A stretch of 59,438 bases of DNA from Microcystis aeruginosa LEGE 91341 (GTDB lineage: Bacteria > Cyanobacteriota > Cyanobacteriia > Cyanobacteriales > Microcystaceae), in the NCBI RefSeq assembly GCF_015206885.1, contig NZ_JADEXY010000007.1, positions 1 through 59,438 of the forward strand, read 5' to 3'. The translations under genes and the position numbers were made by a program. Shown here piece by piece: positions 1 to 9,553 of the stretch; position 1 is the first letter of the stretch; each line of letters begins with the position of its first letter. The notes beneath the pieces were generated by a model that saw only the letters and a program-made list of their open reading frames with translations, was not told the DNA's origin and did not search any database.

Positions 1-9
1 CCCCAACCC

Positions 10-408
10 CTAACCCCCAAATCCTGACTTTTGATTGCTCAGAAATAGTCGTAATTTCAATAAACTGAGAGTTTGACCGAGATTGAGGGGAAGGAGAGAA
101 ATGCCTTCTAACCGCGATTGTAACCAACCATCGCCCCAATACCATTCGTGATAGCCATCGATACCTTGACTCAAAAGCAAGCGTAAACACTGGTCATTGG
201 CCAATAAAACCTGATGTTGTACGGGAATTAAACCTAACCAAGAGGTAAAAGTCAAACCTTCCTCTAATTTATCGGGTAGATTGGGTGAGAGCATTTGCGG
301 CCACAGCCATTGACGGAGATGAGCAGTTTTGAGCAAACTATCCCGGATAGCCTGTTCACTGGCCGAGATTTCGATACGCAGCTGACTTTGTTGAAAATTG
401 CCGAACAT
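10..408 (-). CDS. SRPBCC-like cyanobacterial protein
   Basis: A 132-residue soluble protein with no signal peptide or membrane segment. Its order is a beta strand (LRIEISASEQ), a helix with an aromatic patch (LRQWLWPQ), alternating strands, then a long C-terminal helix rich in Leu. That resembles a small START/SRPBCC ligand-binding fold as found in many cyanobacterial hypothetical proteins. It is divergent from hslO, which starts 85 bases away on the other strand, so the two probably share an intergenic promoter region. The fold call is inferred from the pattern of strands only; no ligand or pathway can be named. Confidence 0.6.
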   Translation of the reverse strand: MFGNFQQSQLRIEISASEQAIRDSLLKTAHLRQWLWPQMLSPNLPDKLEEGLTFTSWLGLIPVQHQVLLANDQCLRLLLSQGIDGYHEWYWGDGWLQSRLEGISLLPLNLGQTLSLLKLRLFLSNQKSGFGG

Positions 409-492
409 ATTATTGTCTGATAATTTTTGTTAAGTTAGTTAAAGAATAACTAAAAATCGGGACAGCGTTTTCCAAGGATAACAGTAAGTAGT

Positions 493-1407
493 ATGGCAGA
501 TAAATTAATCCGCGCCACGGCCGCCGATGGGGGAATTAGAGTAGTAGGAGTGATTACCACCCGTTTAACCGAAGAAGCTCGCCAAAGACATCAATTATCT
601 AACGTAGCCAGTGCCGCTCTCGGTCGCACGATGGCATCGGCTTTACTCTTAGCTTCCAGTTTAAAAAAACCCGGTTCTAGGATCAATATTCGCATTAAAG
701 GCGATGGTCCTCTGGGTGGGGTCTTGGTTGATGCTGGACTCGACGGCACGGTGCGGGGTTATGTGGACTATCCCCAAGTGGAATTACTCCCCAATGCTAA
801 GGGTAAATTAGATGTGGGTCGCGCCGTCGGTAACAAGGGTTATGTGCGAGTCTTACGGGAAGAAAAAGGCGAGGAGAGAAATGAACTTCAAGAAAGCATC
901 GTCGAGATAGTTTCCGGGGAAGTGGGGGAAGATATCGCCTACTATCTAGACCAGTCCGAACAAATTCCCTCCGCTTTGCAAGTGGGGGTTTTTGTCGGTA
1001 CAACCACAGGAGTAACGGCTGCTGGGGGAATTTTATTACAAGTTCTCTCTAAAGAAGCAGCCCGGGATGAGGTCTTAGTGGCTCGTTTAGAGTCGAGATT
1101 GCGAAAATTAACGGGATTTACGCCCCTTTTACGCGCAGGAAAAGGTCTAGAAGATATTTTTCAGGAACTTCTCGGAGATATGGGTCTAGAAATTTTTCCA
1201 GCTGTGCAGCTGCTGCGTTTTGATTGTGATTGTTCTTTTGAACGGGCCCTAGGAGCTTTAAAATTCCTCGGGGTCGATGAATTAAAAGACATCATCGAAA
1301 AGGATAAACAAGCGGAAGCCGTCTGTGAGTTTTGTCGGGAAGTGTATAGTGCCAACGAGACGCAATTAATCGAATTAGTCGAGTCTCTACAGGCTGAATC
1401 TTGCTGA
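493..1407 (+). CDS. hslO: Hsp33 redox-regulated molecular chaperone
   Basis: Cytosolic holdase chaperone that is off when its four cysteines bind zinc and switches on under oxidative unfolding stress. The 304-residue length is normal for the family. The zinc site is complete: Cys245 and Cys247 (FDCDCSFER) and, about 30 residues later, Cys278 and Cys281 (CEFC), matching the family CxC...CxxC pattern. The N-terminal part has the expected DKLIRATA start and the GDGPLGG turn. An AAGGA ribosome site lies roughly 14-18 bases before the ATG. It stands 63 bases ahead of the next gene on the same strand, so co-transcription is possible. Confidence 0.95.
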   Translation: MADKLIRATAADGGIRVVGVITTRLTEEARQRHQLSNVASAALGRTMASALLLASSLKKPGSRINIRIKGDGPLGGVLVDAGLDGTVRGYVDYPQVELLPNAKGKLDVGRAVGNKGYVRVLREEKGEERNELQESIVEIVSGEVGEDIAYYLDQSEQIPSALQVGVFVGTTTGVTAAGGILLQVLSKEAARDEVLVARLESRLRKLTGFTPLLRAGKGLEDIFQELLGDMGLEIFPAVQLLRFDCDCSFERALGALKFLGVDELKDIIEKDKQAEAVCEFCREVYSANETQLIELVESLQAESC

Positions 1408-1470
1408 GAAGTTGGGTAATGAGCGCCATTAGGGTAAAATCTATCTAAAATATCTGCTAGGGAGTCGTGA

Positions 1471-3426
1471 ATGTTTAAAGGAAAAGAATTAACCAAAAAT
1501 CTAGTCAAACGAGAATCGATTGACCCCCTGACTCGTTGGCCAGAGAAAACTAAATCTTTTCTTTTTCTCTTTTGGTACCGATACCAGCATCGTTTCACTT
1601 GGAAAGTTTGGGCGGCTTTATTTGTGGTCGTTTTTGGCGGTGTTGGCTTTCTCGCCACTTGGCAGTTATTAAATATGCAGAAGTCGCCTAATTGCCCCAA
1701 AATCTTCTGGCCCATCGCTTCTGCCTCCCTACGTCTCTACTGCGCTCAACTTTCCGCCGATAGTCGCACCGTGCCAGGTTTACTCGAAGCCATTGCCCTG
1801 GTGGAAGCTTTACCCGAAGACCATCCCTTGCGATCGCAAGTTAATCAACAGGTGGAAGAATGGGCGCGAGATATCCTGAATTTAGCGGAAAAAGACTATC
1901 AAGCGGGAAATTTAGAGCAAGCGATCGCTAAAGCTCGTCAAATCCCCAATAATATGGCAGTAGCGGCAATTATTGAAGAAAGAATCGCCAAGTGGCAAGG
2001 AACTTGGACGGAAGGCAACGAGATCTTAAGCAAACTAGAGGAAAATCTCCGCGCTTCCAACTGGAATCAATCTTTCCGTCTAGCAGTGGATTTATTGAAC
2101 TTAAATAACGAATATTGGGCAACGATTAAGTATAATGAAGCGATCGCTAAAATTACCGTTGCCCGGGAAGATAGCAGTAAATTAGATAATGCCTTTAATC
2201 TCTTTGCCCGGGGCGGTCTCAACAATTGGTTCAAAGTCATCGAAGAAGCTAGAAAAATTCAAGCCAGCAGTTATGCCTATCAGGAGGCACAAAAATTAAT
2301 CGGGAAAACCGAGGATAAACTAAAAGAATACGCCGAAAGATTAATTGAGCAGAAGCAATGGCAAGCTCTCCGGGATTTGGCTAACGAAACCCCCAAAGAC
2401 CTCAAAATTAAAGCAGATATCACCGATTGGTCTCTCTTGTCGGAAGCGGCCTTAGATGCGGAAACCGGCACGGTGGACGGATTAGAAGCCGGCATACTGG
2501 GACTAGAACAAATTGACGCTTCTCGACCCCTCCATCAAACGGCCCTAGCTATGAAGGAGCGCTGGCAGTTACAGATACAGGATGTAAAAATACTGTCCGA
2601 GGCTAGAGATTTAGCACAAGCAGGGACGATCGAGCAGTATAGCGCCGCTATCGCGAAAGCGGGCGAGGTTCCCCGTAATAATCCCCTCTGGTCGCAAGCA
2701 CAGCAGGAAATTGGCTCTTGGAATCGTCAAATACAAGTCATAGAAGACCGGCCGATTTTAGAACGGGCCCAAGAAATTGCTCTCCCCGGCGATATTAATT
2801 CCCTCAGTAGCGCTATTATTCAGGCCCGGGCCATTGGTAAAAATCGGGCCTTATACAGGGATGCTCAACGGGAAATTCGCGGCTGGCAAGTGCGGATTGA
2901 ACGCATGGAGGATCAACCTATTTTAGATCAGGCTCAAGCTTTGGCCAATCTCAAAGACTATAGCACAGCGATCGAAACTGCCAATCAAATTCCCCCCGGT
3001 CGCGCTCTTTCCTCGGAAGTTTCCCAAAATATCCGTCGTTGGCGCCGAGAGTTGCGGGCCCGTCAAAATCTCCAACAGGCTAATCAATTAGCGGCGACGG
3101 GAAGCGCAGAAGGTTTAACCCGAGCGATTGCTTTAGTTACCAATATTTCCACTAAAACCGACGCGGGTGTGCAACGGACTGAATTGCTGGAACGTTGGAG
3201 TTATCAGCTTTTGTCTTTAGCCACGGACCAAGCTAATAACGGCCGTTATCTGGAAGCTATTCGCCTTGCTGAATCCGTATCCCGGGAAAGTACCGCCTAC
3301 AGTTCGGCTCGCTCCCAAATGCAAGGCTGGCGCAATATTCTCCAACCTCCGGCCCCACCACCAATAGTTGAATCGACTCCCCCTTCCCCAGAGTCCCCGA
3401 TAGAAACACCAAGTCCGGGTCAATAA
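1471..3426 (+). CDS. Membrane-anchored helical-repeat (TPR/SEL-like) protein
   Basis: A 651-residue protein found in cyanobacteria and often labelled chromosome-segregation-ATPase-like, although no Walker motif is visible. After about 50 basic residues there is one membrane helix (about 49-68, AALFVVVFGGVGFLATW). The rest is a long array of degenerate helical repeats with recurring AxxL, QIP and W-x-x-x-I/L elements such as A-x-x-IPxxNPLWxxAQ-x-x-I-x-x-W. The C-terminal 25 residues are Pro/Ser-rich. A GGGAG site sits 7 bases before the ATG. The topology suggests a protein-protein scaffold with a large domain on one side of the membrane. Function unknown. Confidence 0.75.
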   Translation: MFKGKELTKNLVKRESIDPLTRWPEKTKSFLFLFWYRYQHRFTWKVWAALFVVVFGGVGFLATWQLLNMQKSPNCPKIFWPIASASLRLYCAQLSADSRTVPGLLEAIALVEALPEDHPLRSQVNQQVEEWARDILNLAEKDYQAGNLEQAIAKARQIPNNMAVAAIIEERIAKWQGTWTEGNEILSKLEENLRASNWNQSFRLAVDLLNLNNEYWATIKYNEAIAKITVAREDSSKLDNAFNLFARGGLNNWFKVIEEARKIQASSYAYQEAQKLIGKTEDKLKEYAERLIEQKQWQALRDLANETPKDLKIKADITDWSLLSEAALDAETGTVDGLEAGILGLEQIDASRPLHQTALAMKERWQLQIQDVKILSEARDLAQAGTIEQYSAAIAKAGEVPRNNPLWSQAQQEIGSWNRQIQVIEDRPILERAQEIALPGDINSLSSAIIQARAIGKNRALYRDAQREIRGWQVRIERMEDQPILDQAQALANLKDYSTAIETANQIPPGRALSSEVSQNIRRWRRELRARQNLQQANQLAATGSAEGLTRAIALVTNISTKTDAGVQRTELLERWSYQLLSLATDQANNGRYLEAIRLAESVSRESTAYSSARSQMQGWRNILQPPAPPPIVESTPPSPESPIETPSPGQ

Positions 3427-3596
3427 TCAGTTTTACAGGCTGTTTTTGCCGTGGATTACCCCTAAAAAAAGTCCCTCATCCCCGGGGGTCTGTTAAGTTA
3501 AATCTGTATTATACTAAATCCTGTTTACAAGGTATGGGAGAGCGGGGAGAAACAATCCATAACTTGGGAGTTCATCGCACTATTAAAAACCGATTT

Positions 3597-3694
3597 ATAC
3601 TAAATCTGTTGAGTACAGGCTAGTTATGAGGAGAGGCAAAAGGCAAAAGGCAAAAGGGAATAAATAATCAGTTTTTAATAACTGGATTTAGTAT
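3597..3694. mobile_element. Miniature inverted-repeat element, family A
   Basis: About 98 bases bounded by ATACTAAATC and the inverse GATTTAGTAT, with matching inner arms (CAGTTTTTAATAACTGGATT near the right end) and a core of tandem AGGCAAA units. Related copies are at 46196-46313 and 53969-54076. It has no coding capacity. It lies in a gene-free stretch (3427-4146) made mostly of such repeats; an older, single-ended ATACTAAATCC occurs near 3511. Confidence 0.75.
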
Positions 3695-3749
3695 TAGTAT
3701 AAATTGCCAACAAATAACCAAAGCCAATTTTAAAAAGATAAAAGGTGTT

Positions 3750-3840
3750 AAGTAGTCGTGCAAAATTAATTTCCTAGTGAAGATAGGCAAGAGGCAAGAG
3801 CGGGGTTAGATATGTGTAATTAATTTTGCTTAGGTACTTA
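3750..3840. mobile_element. Miniature inverted-repeat element, family B
   Basis: Ends are AAGTAGTCGTGCAAAATTAATT and, inverted, AATTAATTTTGCTTAGGTACTT; the shared part is AAGTA plus GCAAAATTAATT. The core holds AGGCAAG units. Near-identical copies are at 13403-13499 and 19812-19915, and one lone end is at 32864-32885. Non-coding; mobilisation would need a transposase from elsewhere. Confidence 0.75.
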
Positions 3841-4051
3841 TCAATTAAATTAATTAATCAAGCAAAAAACATATCTCCGTAATTTCTATAAACCTCTTAC
3901 ATAATTAATTTTTGATGGTTCAAAAACAGCAATAGTAAGGATTAAATAACACAAAATCTTTAAATAGACCATTTAATTGATTATTATTCATTCTTAATTC
4001 TCCTGACTACTGACTACTGGCTACTGACTCCGTTCGGACCTCGGCGTGAGA

Positions 4052-4105
4052 CTTCGGCGTGAGCTCAGTCGAACGCTCGGTCGAACGCTGAGCTCACGGC
4101 CGAAG
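4052..4105. repeat. GC-rich 54-base palindrome
   Basis: Two arms, CTTCGGCGTGAGCTCAG and CTGAGCTCACGGCCGAAG, enclose a 19-base loop that itself contains two TCGAACG units. The rest of the 3427-4146 gap is AT-rich, so this compact GC-rich hairpin stands out. It lies about 40 bases before the pentapeptide-repeat gene and could be a mobile palindromic repeat or an mRNA 5' structure. Confidence 0.6.
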
Positions 4106-4146
4106 CCTAACCCTAAAAACGATTTTTGATTTCTGTAAGAGGTCTT

Positions 4147-5358
4147 ATGAAAGCAAGTGAGGTACTGGATTTATATGCCAAAGGGAAACGCAATTTTACA
4201 GGAGTAAAATTAAAAGGACAGTGTTTTCAAGGACAGAATTTATCAGGGGCTAATTTTAGTAAAGCAGATCTGCGTGGTACTAATTTTCAAGGAGCTATTT
4301 TAGAGAAAACTAAATTTACCGAGGCTAGGGCAGGATTACTAAAGCGCGGTCGGCTACAATTAATTTTAATTTCTTGGTTAATAGCGGCTATCTGCGGCTT
4401 TGTGTGGGGATTAGCCAGTTATTATCTAGCTTTAATGCTGGTGACGGATGTAACCCAATTTAAAATCATTGCTGCGGTGATAATCACGATTTTATCCCTA
4501 ATTTATGGAAGATTTTATCGTCAGCGAGTTGGGGGATTACCCTTAGTTTTATCCTTGATTTCTGGTCAATCAACAAGTTTTATTCTAGCAATTTCCATCA
4601 GCTTAATTTTAACTTTATTGACAGTAATTATCTTGGCTTTTCAGGGAGCATTAGCAGGAATAGCCGTGATGAATGGAACTTTTTCTATAGCTTTAATTGT
4701 TGGGGTTTGTGGTACTTTATTCACCGCTTATCTGGCCTGGTTATCCCTAGAAGAATCGAGAGAAACAATCACAAAATCGATAGCAATTGCTTTTTTAGCC
4801 AGTCAAGGTACGAATTTTTGCGGCGCAAATCTTAAAGAAGCGGATTTCACGGGAGCGCAGTTAAAAGCCACTGATTTAAGGGCAAAAGATTTAACTAGAA
4901 CTCGATTTTATCTGGTATCGGGCATCGAGCGAGCGCGTTGGGAAAAGACAATTTTAGCCGAAGTGGCGATGAGAAATCTTCTGGTTACTGGTCAAGGGGA
5001 AAATAAAGCTTATATTGGCTATAATTTTCGTGGAGTAAATCTTTCCGGGTTTAACTTCAAAAATGCCAACCTGACTAGGGCAAATTTGAGTGAGGCAAAT
5101 TTAGCCTACGCTAATCTAGAAGGGGCAAATTTAGCCCATAGTAACGTGATGAGAGCCAATTTACAGGCAGCTACCCTGACGGGTGCTTGTATCGAAGCTT
5201 GGAAAATCGCCGAAAATACCAATTTAGAAGGGGTTGATTGTGATTATATCTATTTAGTCGAGTCCGACCAAGAGCGCCGTCCTAGGGAGGGAGAATTTGG
5301 GGAAGGGGAATTCCGGCAATTGGCTCTGGAGCAGCGAAAATTGTATATTGACGAATAG
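4147..5358 (+). CDS. Pentapeptide-repeat protein with central membrane domain
   Basis: A 403-residue protein with a three-part layout. N-terminal pentapeptide repeats (about 20-50, A-N/D-L-x-x style: LSGANFSKADLRGTNFQGA) are followed by several membrane helices (about 75-215). A second, longer pentapeptide array follows (about 220-350, e.g. ANLTRANLSEANLAYANLEG). The charged tail is 50 residues. Pentapeptide arrays fold as right-handed beta-helices; the role of membrane-inserted cyanobacterial versions is not known. I chose the ATG at 4147 over an upstream in-frame TTG because AGAGG lies 5 bases before it. Confidence 0.85.
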   Translation: MKASEVLDLYAKGKRNFTGVKLKGQCFQGQNLSGANFSKADLRGTNFQGAILEKTKFTEARAGLLKRGRLQLILISWLIAAICGFVWGLASYYLALMLVTDVTQFKIIAAVIITILSLIYGRFYRQRVGGLPLVLSLISGQSTSFILAISISLILTLLTVIILAFQGALAGIAVMNGTFSIALIVGVCGTLFTAYLAWLSLEESRETITKSIAIAFLASQGTNFCGANLKEADFTGAQLKATDLRAKDLTRTRFYLVSGIERARWEKTILAEVAMRNLLVTGQGENKAYIGYNFRGVNLSGFNFKNANLTRANLSEANLAYANLEGANLAHSNVMRANLQAATLTGACIEAWKIAENTNLEGVDCDYIYLVESDQERRPREGEFGEGEFRQLALEQRKLYIDE

Positions 5359-5468
5359 GATAACTGCGATAAAAAGCTAAAATTGCCGCGCCGAGGCGGA
5401 CAATTAGAGGGATAATAAGACCAGCCTTAACACCTATCCCCCGACTGGTAACTGATCACTGATAAGCG

Positions 5469-7112
5469 ATGGTGAATATTTCTAATCAAGTTACACCCAA
5501 TTGGGGACTAGCGCCCCTGGCAAAAGTCCCCGAAGTCCAAATCCTAGCGGCGATCGATATTGGTACGAATTCGGTTCACATGGTAGTGGTGAAAATTGAA
5601 CCGTCTTTACCCGCTTTTACGATTATTGCCCGAGAAAAGGATACAGTCCGTCTGGGCGATCGAGATAGAAAAACTGGTAAATTAACCCTAGCGGCCATGG
5701 AAAGAGCGATCGCTGCTTTAAAACGCTGTCACGATCTGGCTATTAGTCTCCATGCGGATCAGATTATTGCCGTGGCCACCAGCGCCACCCGGGAAGCGGC
5801 CAATGGTGACGAATTTTTGGCTTTAATCGAGAAAGAAGTCGGTATTTCCGTAAATCTCATCTCGGGACAGGAGGAAGCGCGCCGGATTTATCTCGGTGTC
5901 GTCTCGGGGATGGATTTCCAAAATCAAGCCCATATTATTATCGATATTGGTGGCGGTTCCACGGAATTAATCTTAGCCGATAGTCAAGAAATTCGCTTTC
6001 TTAGTAGTACCAAAATCGGCGCGGTGCGTTTGAGCCAAGATTTCATCACCACCGATCCCATTAGTACCACAGAATTAGCCTATTTAAGAGCCTACACCAG
6101 GGGAATGTTGGAGCGGGCAGTAGAGGAAATTAAACATCATTTACAGGTGGGAGAAGTGCCGCGTTTAGTGGGAACTTCTGGGACGATTGAAACTTTGATG
6201 ACTATCCATGCTTTGGAGAAATTGGGGTTAATTCCCAATCCTTTAAATGGCTATCAATTAACCCGCAAAGATGTCAAAGAATTGGTCAAACGTTTCGCTA
6301 CTTTGGACTATCACCAAAGACTGGCAATTCTGGGGATGTCCGATAAACGGGCCGAGATAATTCTAGCTGGTTCGATCGTGCTTTTGGAAGCGATGACCAT
6401 GTTAGATGTTGATAGGTTAGTTCTCTGTGAAAGGGCCCTGCGAGAAGGAGTAATCGTAGATTGGATGCTGACGCACGGGTTAATTGATAATCGGTTACTT
6501 TATCAGAGTGAAATCCGTCAGCGCAGTGTCTTGAAAATAGCGAAAAAGTATCAAGTTAATTTAGAATCGGCCGAGAGAATAGCGACATTTTCTCTGTCTT
6601 TGTTCGAGCAAACCCAAGCACAATTACATTCTTGGAATCAGGAAGCTAAGGATTTATTATGGGCGGCGGCAATTTTACATAATAGTGGTTTATATGTTAG
6701 TCATGCTGCCCATCATAAACATTCCTATTATTTAATTCGCAATGGTGAACTGTTGGGCTATACAGAAATAGAGTTAGAAGTTATCGCTAATATCGCTCGT
6801 TATCATCGCAAAAGTAAACCGAAGAAAAGACACGATGATTTTATGAAATTAACGGAATATTATCAGTATATGGTCAAACATTTAAGTGCTATACTGCGCT
6901 TGGCTGTGGCTTTAGATCGGCGACAAATAGGAGCAATTAAAAAGATTGAATGTAAGTACGATCCCGAATATAGAACCCTACATCTGCATCTTTTTCCCAA
7001 TAATGCTGAAGATGATTGTGCTTTAGAATTATGGAGTTTAGACTATAAAAAACCTGTTTTTGAGGAAGAGTTTGGGGTGAAAGTAGTGGCAACTTTGGCA
7101 TTTTTGCCCTGA
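5469..7112 (+). CDS. ppx: Exopolyphosphatase / pppGpp phosphohydrolase (Ppx/GppA)
   Basis: A 547-residue Ppx/GppA enzyme, releasing phosphate from polyphosphate chains and/or converting pppGpp to ppGpp. The actin-like ATPase fold motifs are present: AIDIGTNSVHMVV near residue 30 and IIDIGGGSTELIL near 158. The later GTSGTIET loop is also present. The C-terminal 180 residues form the HD-like helical domain (ILHNSGLYVSHAAHHKHS). Length and layout are normal for cyanobacteria. It follows the pentapeptide gene by 110 bases. Ppx versus GppA activity cannot be separated from sequence alone. Confidence 0.92.
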   Translation: MVNISNQVTPNWGLAPLAKVPEVQILAAIDIGTNSVHMVVVKIEPSLPAFTIIAREKDTVRLGDRDRKTGKLTLAAMERAIAALKRCHDLAISLHADQIIAVATSATREAANGDEFLALIEKEVGISVNLISGQEEARRIYLGVVSGMDFQNQAHIIIDIGGGSTELILADSQEIRFLSSTKIGAVRLSQDFITTDPISTTELAYLRAYTRGMLERAVEEIKHHLQVGEVPRLVGTSGTIETLMTIHALEKLGLIPNPLNGYQLTRKDVKELVKRFATLDYHQRLAILGMSDKRAEIILAGSIVLLEAMTMLDVDRLVLCERALREGVIVDWMLTHGLIDNRLLYQSEIRQRSVLKIAKKYQVNLESAERIATFSLSLFEQTQAQLHSWNQEAKDLLWAAAILHNSGLYVSHAAHHKHSYYLIRNGELLGYTEIELEVIANIARYHRKSKPKKRHDDFMKLTEYYQYMVKHLSAILRLAVALDRRQIGAIKKIECKYDPEYRTLHLHLFPNNAEDDCALELWSLDYKKPVFEEEFGVKVVATLAFLP

Positions 7113-7211
7113 AATCATGAGCGGTGAGTCGCTTGAAATCGGCAAGATGGAAATTTTCGAGACTTGTTACCTATTATTCTAGTCCAAGATTATCGATCGA
7201 GGTAAATTGAT

Positions 7212-7350
7212 AAGTAGGTAGGTGTTAAAAGTTGTCAGATACCCCCCTTATCAAGGGGGGATTAAGGGGGGATCGGCACCCCCCTTATTAAGGGGGGCAG
7301 GGGGGATCGAAGCTAAAATCCATTTTAAATTTAATTATAACCAGCTACTT
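7212..7350. mobile_element. Inverted-repeat element, family D (C6/G6 hairpins)
   Basis: Bounded by AAGTAGGTAGGTG and the inverse CCAGCTACTT. Inside are two stacked perfect hairpins of the form CCCCCCTTAT-AAGGGGGG. The second copy, in the opposite orientation, is at 15782-15898 and shares the TTAATTATAACCAGCTACTT end. It fills most of the gap 7113-7451 and ends about 100 bases before the hydrolase gene. Confidence 0.7.
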
Positions 7351-7451
7351 AATTTTTGTTGATAGTCAAGAAAAAAAAACGTTAAAAACTGCGAAGTTAC
7401 TGTTATAATCCAGAGGCAATAGGAACGCAGAAAGAAAAGGAGCAGAAAAAC

Positions 7452-9101
7452 TTGTTGCAATTAGCTAAAATTAGCCGCTCGATCGCTCTTGGTTGCTTAG
7501 GAACGATACTGACTAGCTTTCCTGTCCTCTCGGCCGAGAGAATTACTTTTATCTTAGCACCCTTTAGTCGTACCCTAGAAATTAGTTCCCTAGAAAAGTT
7601 TGCCAAAACTGGCAGAATTGATGCTAATCTAAGACAATATTTAGGTAATACAACCGCCGAACAACAAAAAGAATTTCGCCAAGCTTTAACCACAAGTAAA
7701 GAAATTAATCCCGTCCTGATCTCGCGCTTTTTTAACACCAGAATGGGGGAAGATATTCTCAACCTTTTAGGCGAACTGATCACCATTCAAGGGGGTATTA
7801 ATGGTAAATTTGCCCTGCGTTCTGCCCTAGTTAAATCAGCTTTTGAACCGGAAGGGGTAACTATTCTTAGCCTGCTGCGTAATCTGCCCACTAATATGCA
7901 GATTGATGTGACAAAAGTGCAAAGATTAGCCCGGGCGATCGATATCGTCCTGAAAGCCACCACAGTATTCACGGAAAAGGTGGCGCAATTATCCTTAGAA
8001 GAAGCTAAAAAAGCCGGTGAAATTAATTTTACCGTCATGACCGACCCCCGACAACCCGGACCCCAACAAGTGGAACAGATGCGGCTGGATTTAACCGATA
8101 GCCGTCGTCAGAGGGAACTTTATCTAATTATTGTCAAACCCAAGGGGCAATTAACCCAGAAAACCCCCGTTATCGTCTTTTCCCACGGTTTAGCTTCCCG
8201 TCCCGAAGATTTTGTCCGACACGCGGAACACTTTGCTAGTTACGGTTATCTCGTCGCTATGCCCCAACACCCCGGCAGCGATACCCTACAGGTGCAGAAT
8301 CTGCTGGCCGGTTTATCGCGGACGGTTTTTTATACCAACGAATTTGTCGATCGTCCATTGGATATATCTTTTGTGATCGATGAATTGCAAAGACGCAACG
8401 CGGGGGAATTTCAGGGGCAATTAGATTTAGATAATGTGGGAGTCGGTGGACATTCCTTCGGCGGTTATACAGCCTTAGCGGTGGGTGGAGCGACGATCGA
8501 TTTCGAGAATTTACAACGGGACTGCCAAAGAAGATTAGCTTTTCTCAATGTCTCCCTCTTGCTGCAGTGTCGTGCTTTGGATTTACCCCGAGAAGAATAC
8601 AATTTTCGCGATCCAAGAATAAAAGCGATTTTTGCGGTTAATCCGTTTAATTGGAGTATTTTTGGGGCTAAAGGACTGGCTAAGATCGAAATTCCCACTT
8701 TTGTAGCGGCAGGAACCTACGATCCCGCTACCCCCGCTATTTTTGAACAGGTGCGCTCTTTTCCCCTGCTCAACACCGAAAATAAATATTTAGCTCTGAT
8801 TGAAGGTCAAGCTCACGTCGATTTTTCGGTACTAGATGCGGGAATTAACGAAGCGATCGAATCCGTAGCCGATCTTACCCTGCCAGCACCCTATGTGATC
8901 GATAGTTACGCCCATTCCCTATCTTTGGCCTTTTTTGAGGTGTATATTCGCAAAAACCCCAGCTATAAACCTTTTTTACAGGCGGCCTATTCCCAATATC
9001 TCAGTCAAGGCCAGGAGTTTAGATGTTTTCTGATTACCCGGGTCTCCTCGGCCGCTTTAGAACAGCTAATCGAAGATTTTATCGCTCAAAATGTCCGTTA
9101 A
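7452..9101 (+). CDS. Secreted alpha/beta hydrolase with DUF1400 N-terminal domain
   Basis: A 549-residue protein of the cyanobacterial DUF1400 plus dienelactone/PAF-acetylhydrolase-like type. Residues 1-28 are a signal peptide ending in LSA-E. DUF1400 follows (about 30-150, ERITFILAPFSRTLEISSLE). The hydrolase domain has an oxyanion segment SHGLASRPEDF near 244 and the nucleophile elbow GGHSFGG with Ser335. A late Asp (AGTYDPATP) and His (GQAHVDF) complete a plausible triad. The start is TTG: an AAGGAG ribosome site lies about 10 bases upstream and no in-frame ATG fits. Substrate unknown, probably an ester or lipid outside the cytoplasm. Confidence 0.85.
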   Translation: MLQLAKISRSIALGCLGTILTSFPVLSAERITFILAPFSRTLEISSLEKFAKTGRIDANLRQYLGNTTAEQQKEFRQALTTSKEINPVLISRFFNTRMGEDILNLLGELITIQGGINGKFALRSALVKSAFEPEGVTILSLLRNLPTNMQIDVTKVQRLARAIDIVLKATTVFTEKVAQLSLEEAKKAGEINFTVMTDPRQPGPQQVEQMRLDLTDSRRQRELYLIIVKPKGQLTQKTPVIVFSHGLASRPEDFVRHAEHFASYGYLVAMPQHPGSDTLQVQNLLAGLSRTVFYTNEFVDRPLDISFVIDELQRRNAGEFQGQLDLDNVGVGGHSFGGYTALAVGGATIDFENLQRDCQRRLAFLNVSLLLQCRALDLPREEYNFRDPRIKAIFAVNPFNWSIFGAKGLAKIEIPTFVAAGTYDPATPAIFEQVRSFPLLNTENKYLALIEGQAHVDFSVLDAGINEAIESVADLTLPAPYVIDSYAHSLSLAFFEVYIRKNPSYKPFLQAAYSQYLSQGQEFRCFLITRVSSAALEQLIEDFIAQNVR

Positions 9102-9103
9102 TC

Positions 9104-9163
9104 AGTGTTCAGTGTTCAGTCATCAGTTATCAGTTATCAGTTATCAGTTAACTGATAACTGAA
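9104..9163. repeat. CAGTTAT tandem short repeat with hairpin end
   Basis: Five or more consecutive CAGTGTT/CAGTTAT heptamers are followed by AACTGATAACTG, their inverse complement, so the tract can fold back on itself. The same ACTGATAACTGAT words occur before genes at 35452 and 50598, a common intergenic word in this genome. Confidence 0.6.
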
Positions 9164-9209
9164 AAAATTACTACCTCCTAGTCCCAATTCATAATTCATA
9201 ATTCATAAT

Positions 9210-9500
9210 TTATGTTTGTTGAGGGCGTTTAAGTAGTAATTGGATAGCCAAAAGAATTAAACCAATGGTGACAAAAATAAAAATAAAGGTTCCTAGAGAA
9301 GCTAAACCAAAAACTAAAGTCCGGACAGCACTGCCAATTCTCAAGGCGATCGGACTGTGAGCAACCATCGGTTTTGAGTAAAAAGAATGACCGATCGCTG
9401 CTGTAAGATAATAGAGAATTGTCCCCAGTGCTGCCGAAATTGCCGCACCAACTAAACAGCGAGTAGGAGTAACTTTTTTGGTTTCTAATTCTGTGGTCAT
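9210..9500 (-). CDS. DUF3082 family small membrane protein
   Basis: A 96-residue protein with two clear membrane spans: about 15-35 (CLVGAAISAALGTILYYLTA) and about 58-88 (LVFGLASLGTFIFIFVTIGLILLAIQLL). A short loop (SFYSKPMVAHSPIA) separates them. This size and layout match the DUF3082 family of cyanobacteria and plastid-bearing eukaryotes, which has no assigned role. It lies 54 bases beyond the GspE-like gene on the same strand and could be the second gene of that transcript. Confidence 0.7.
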   Translation of the reverse strand: MTTELETKKVTPTRCLVGAAISAALGTILYYLTAAIGHSFYSKPMVAHSPIALRIGSAVRTLVFGLASLGTFIFIFVTIGLILLAIQLLLKRPQQT

Positions 9501-9553
9501 TACTTTTTAGTCCTCAAATATTGCCCAGGTTAAATTTTAATTCTTTTCCCCGA

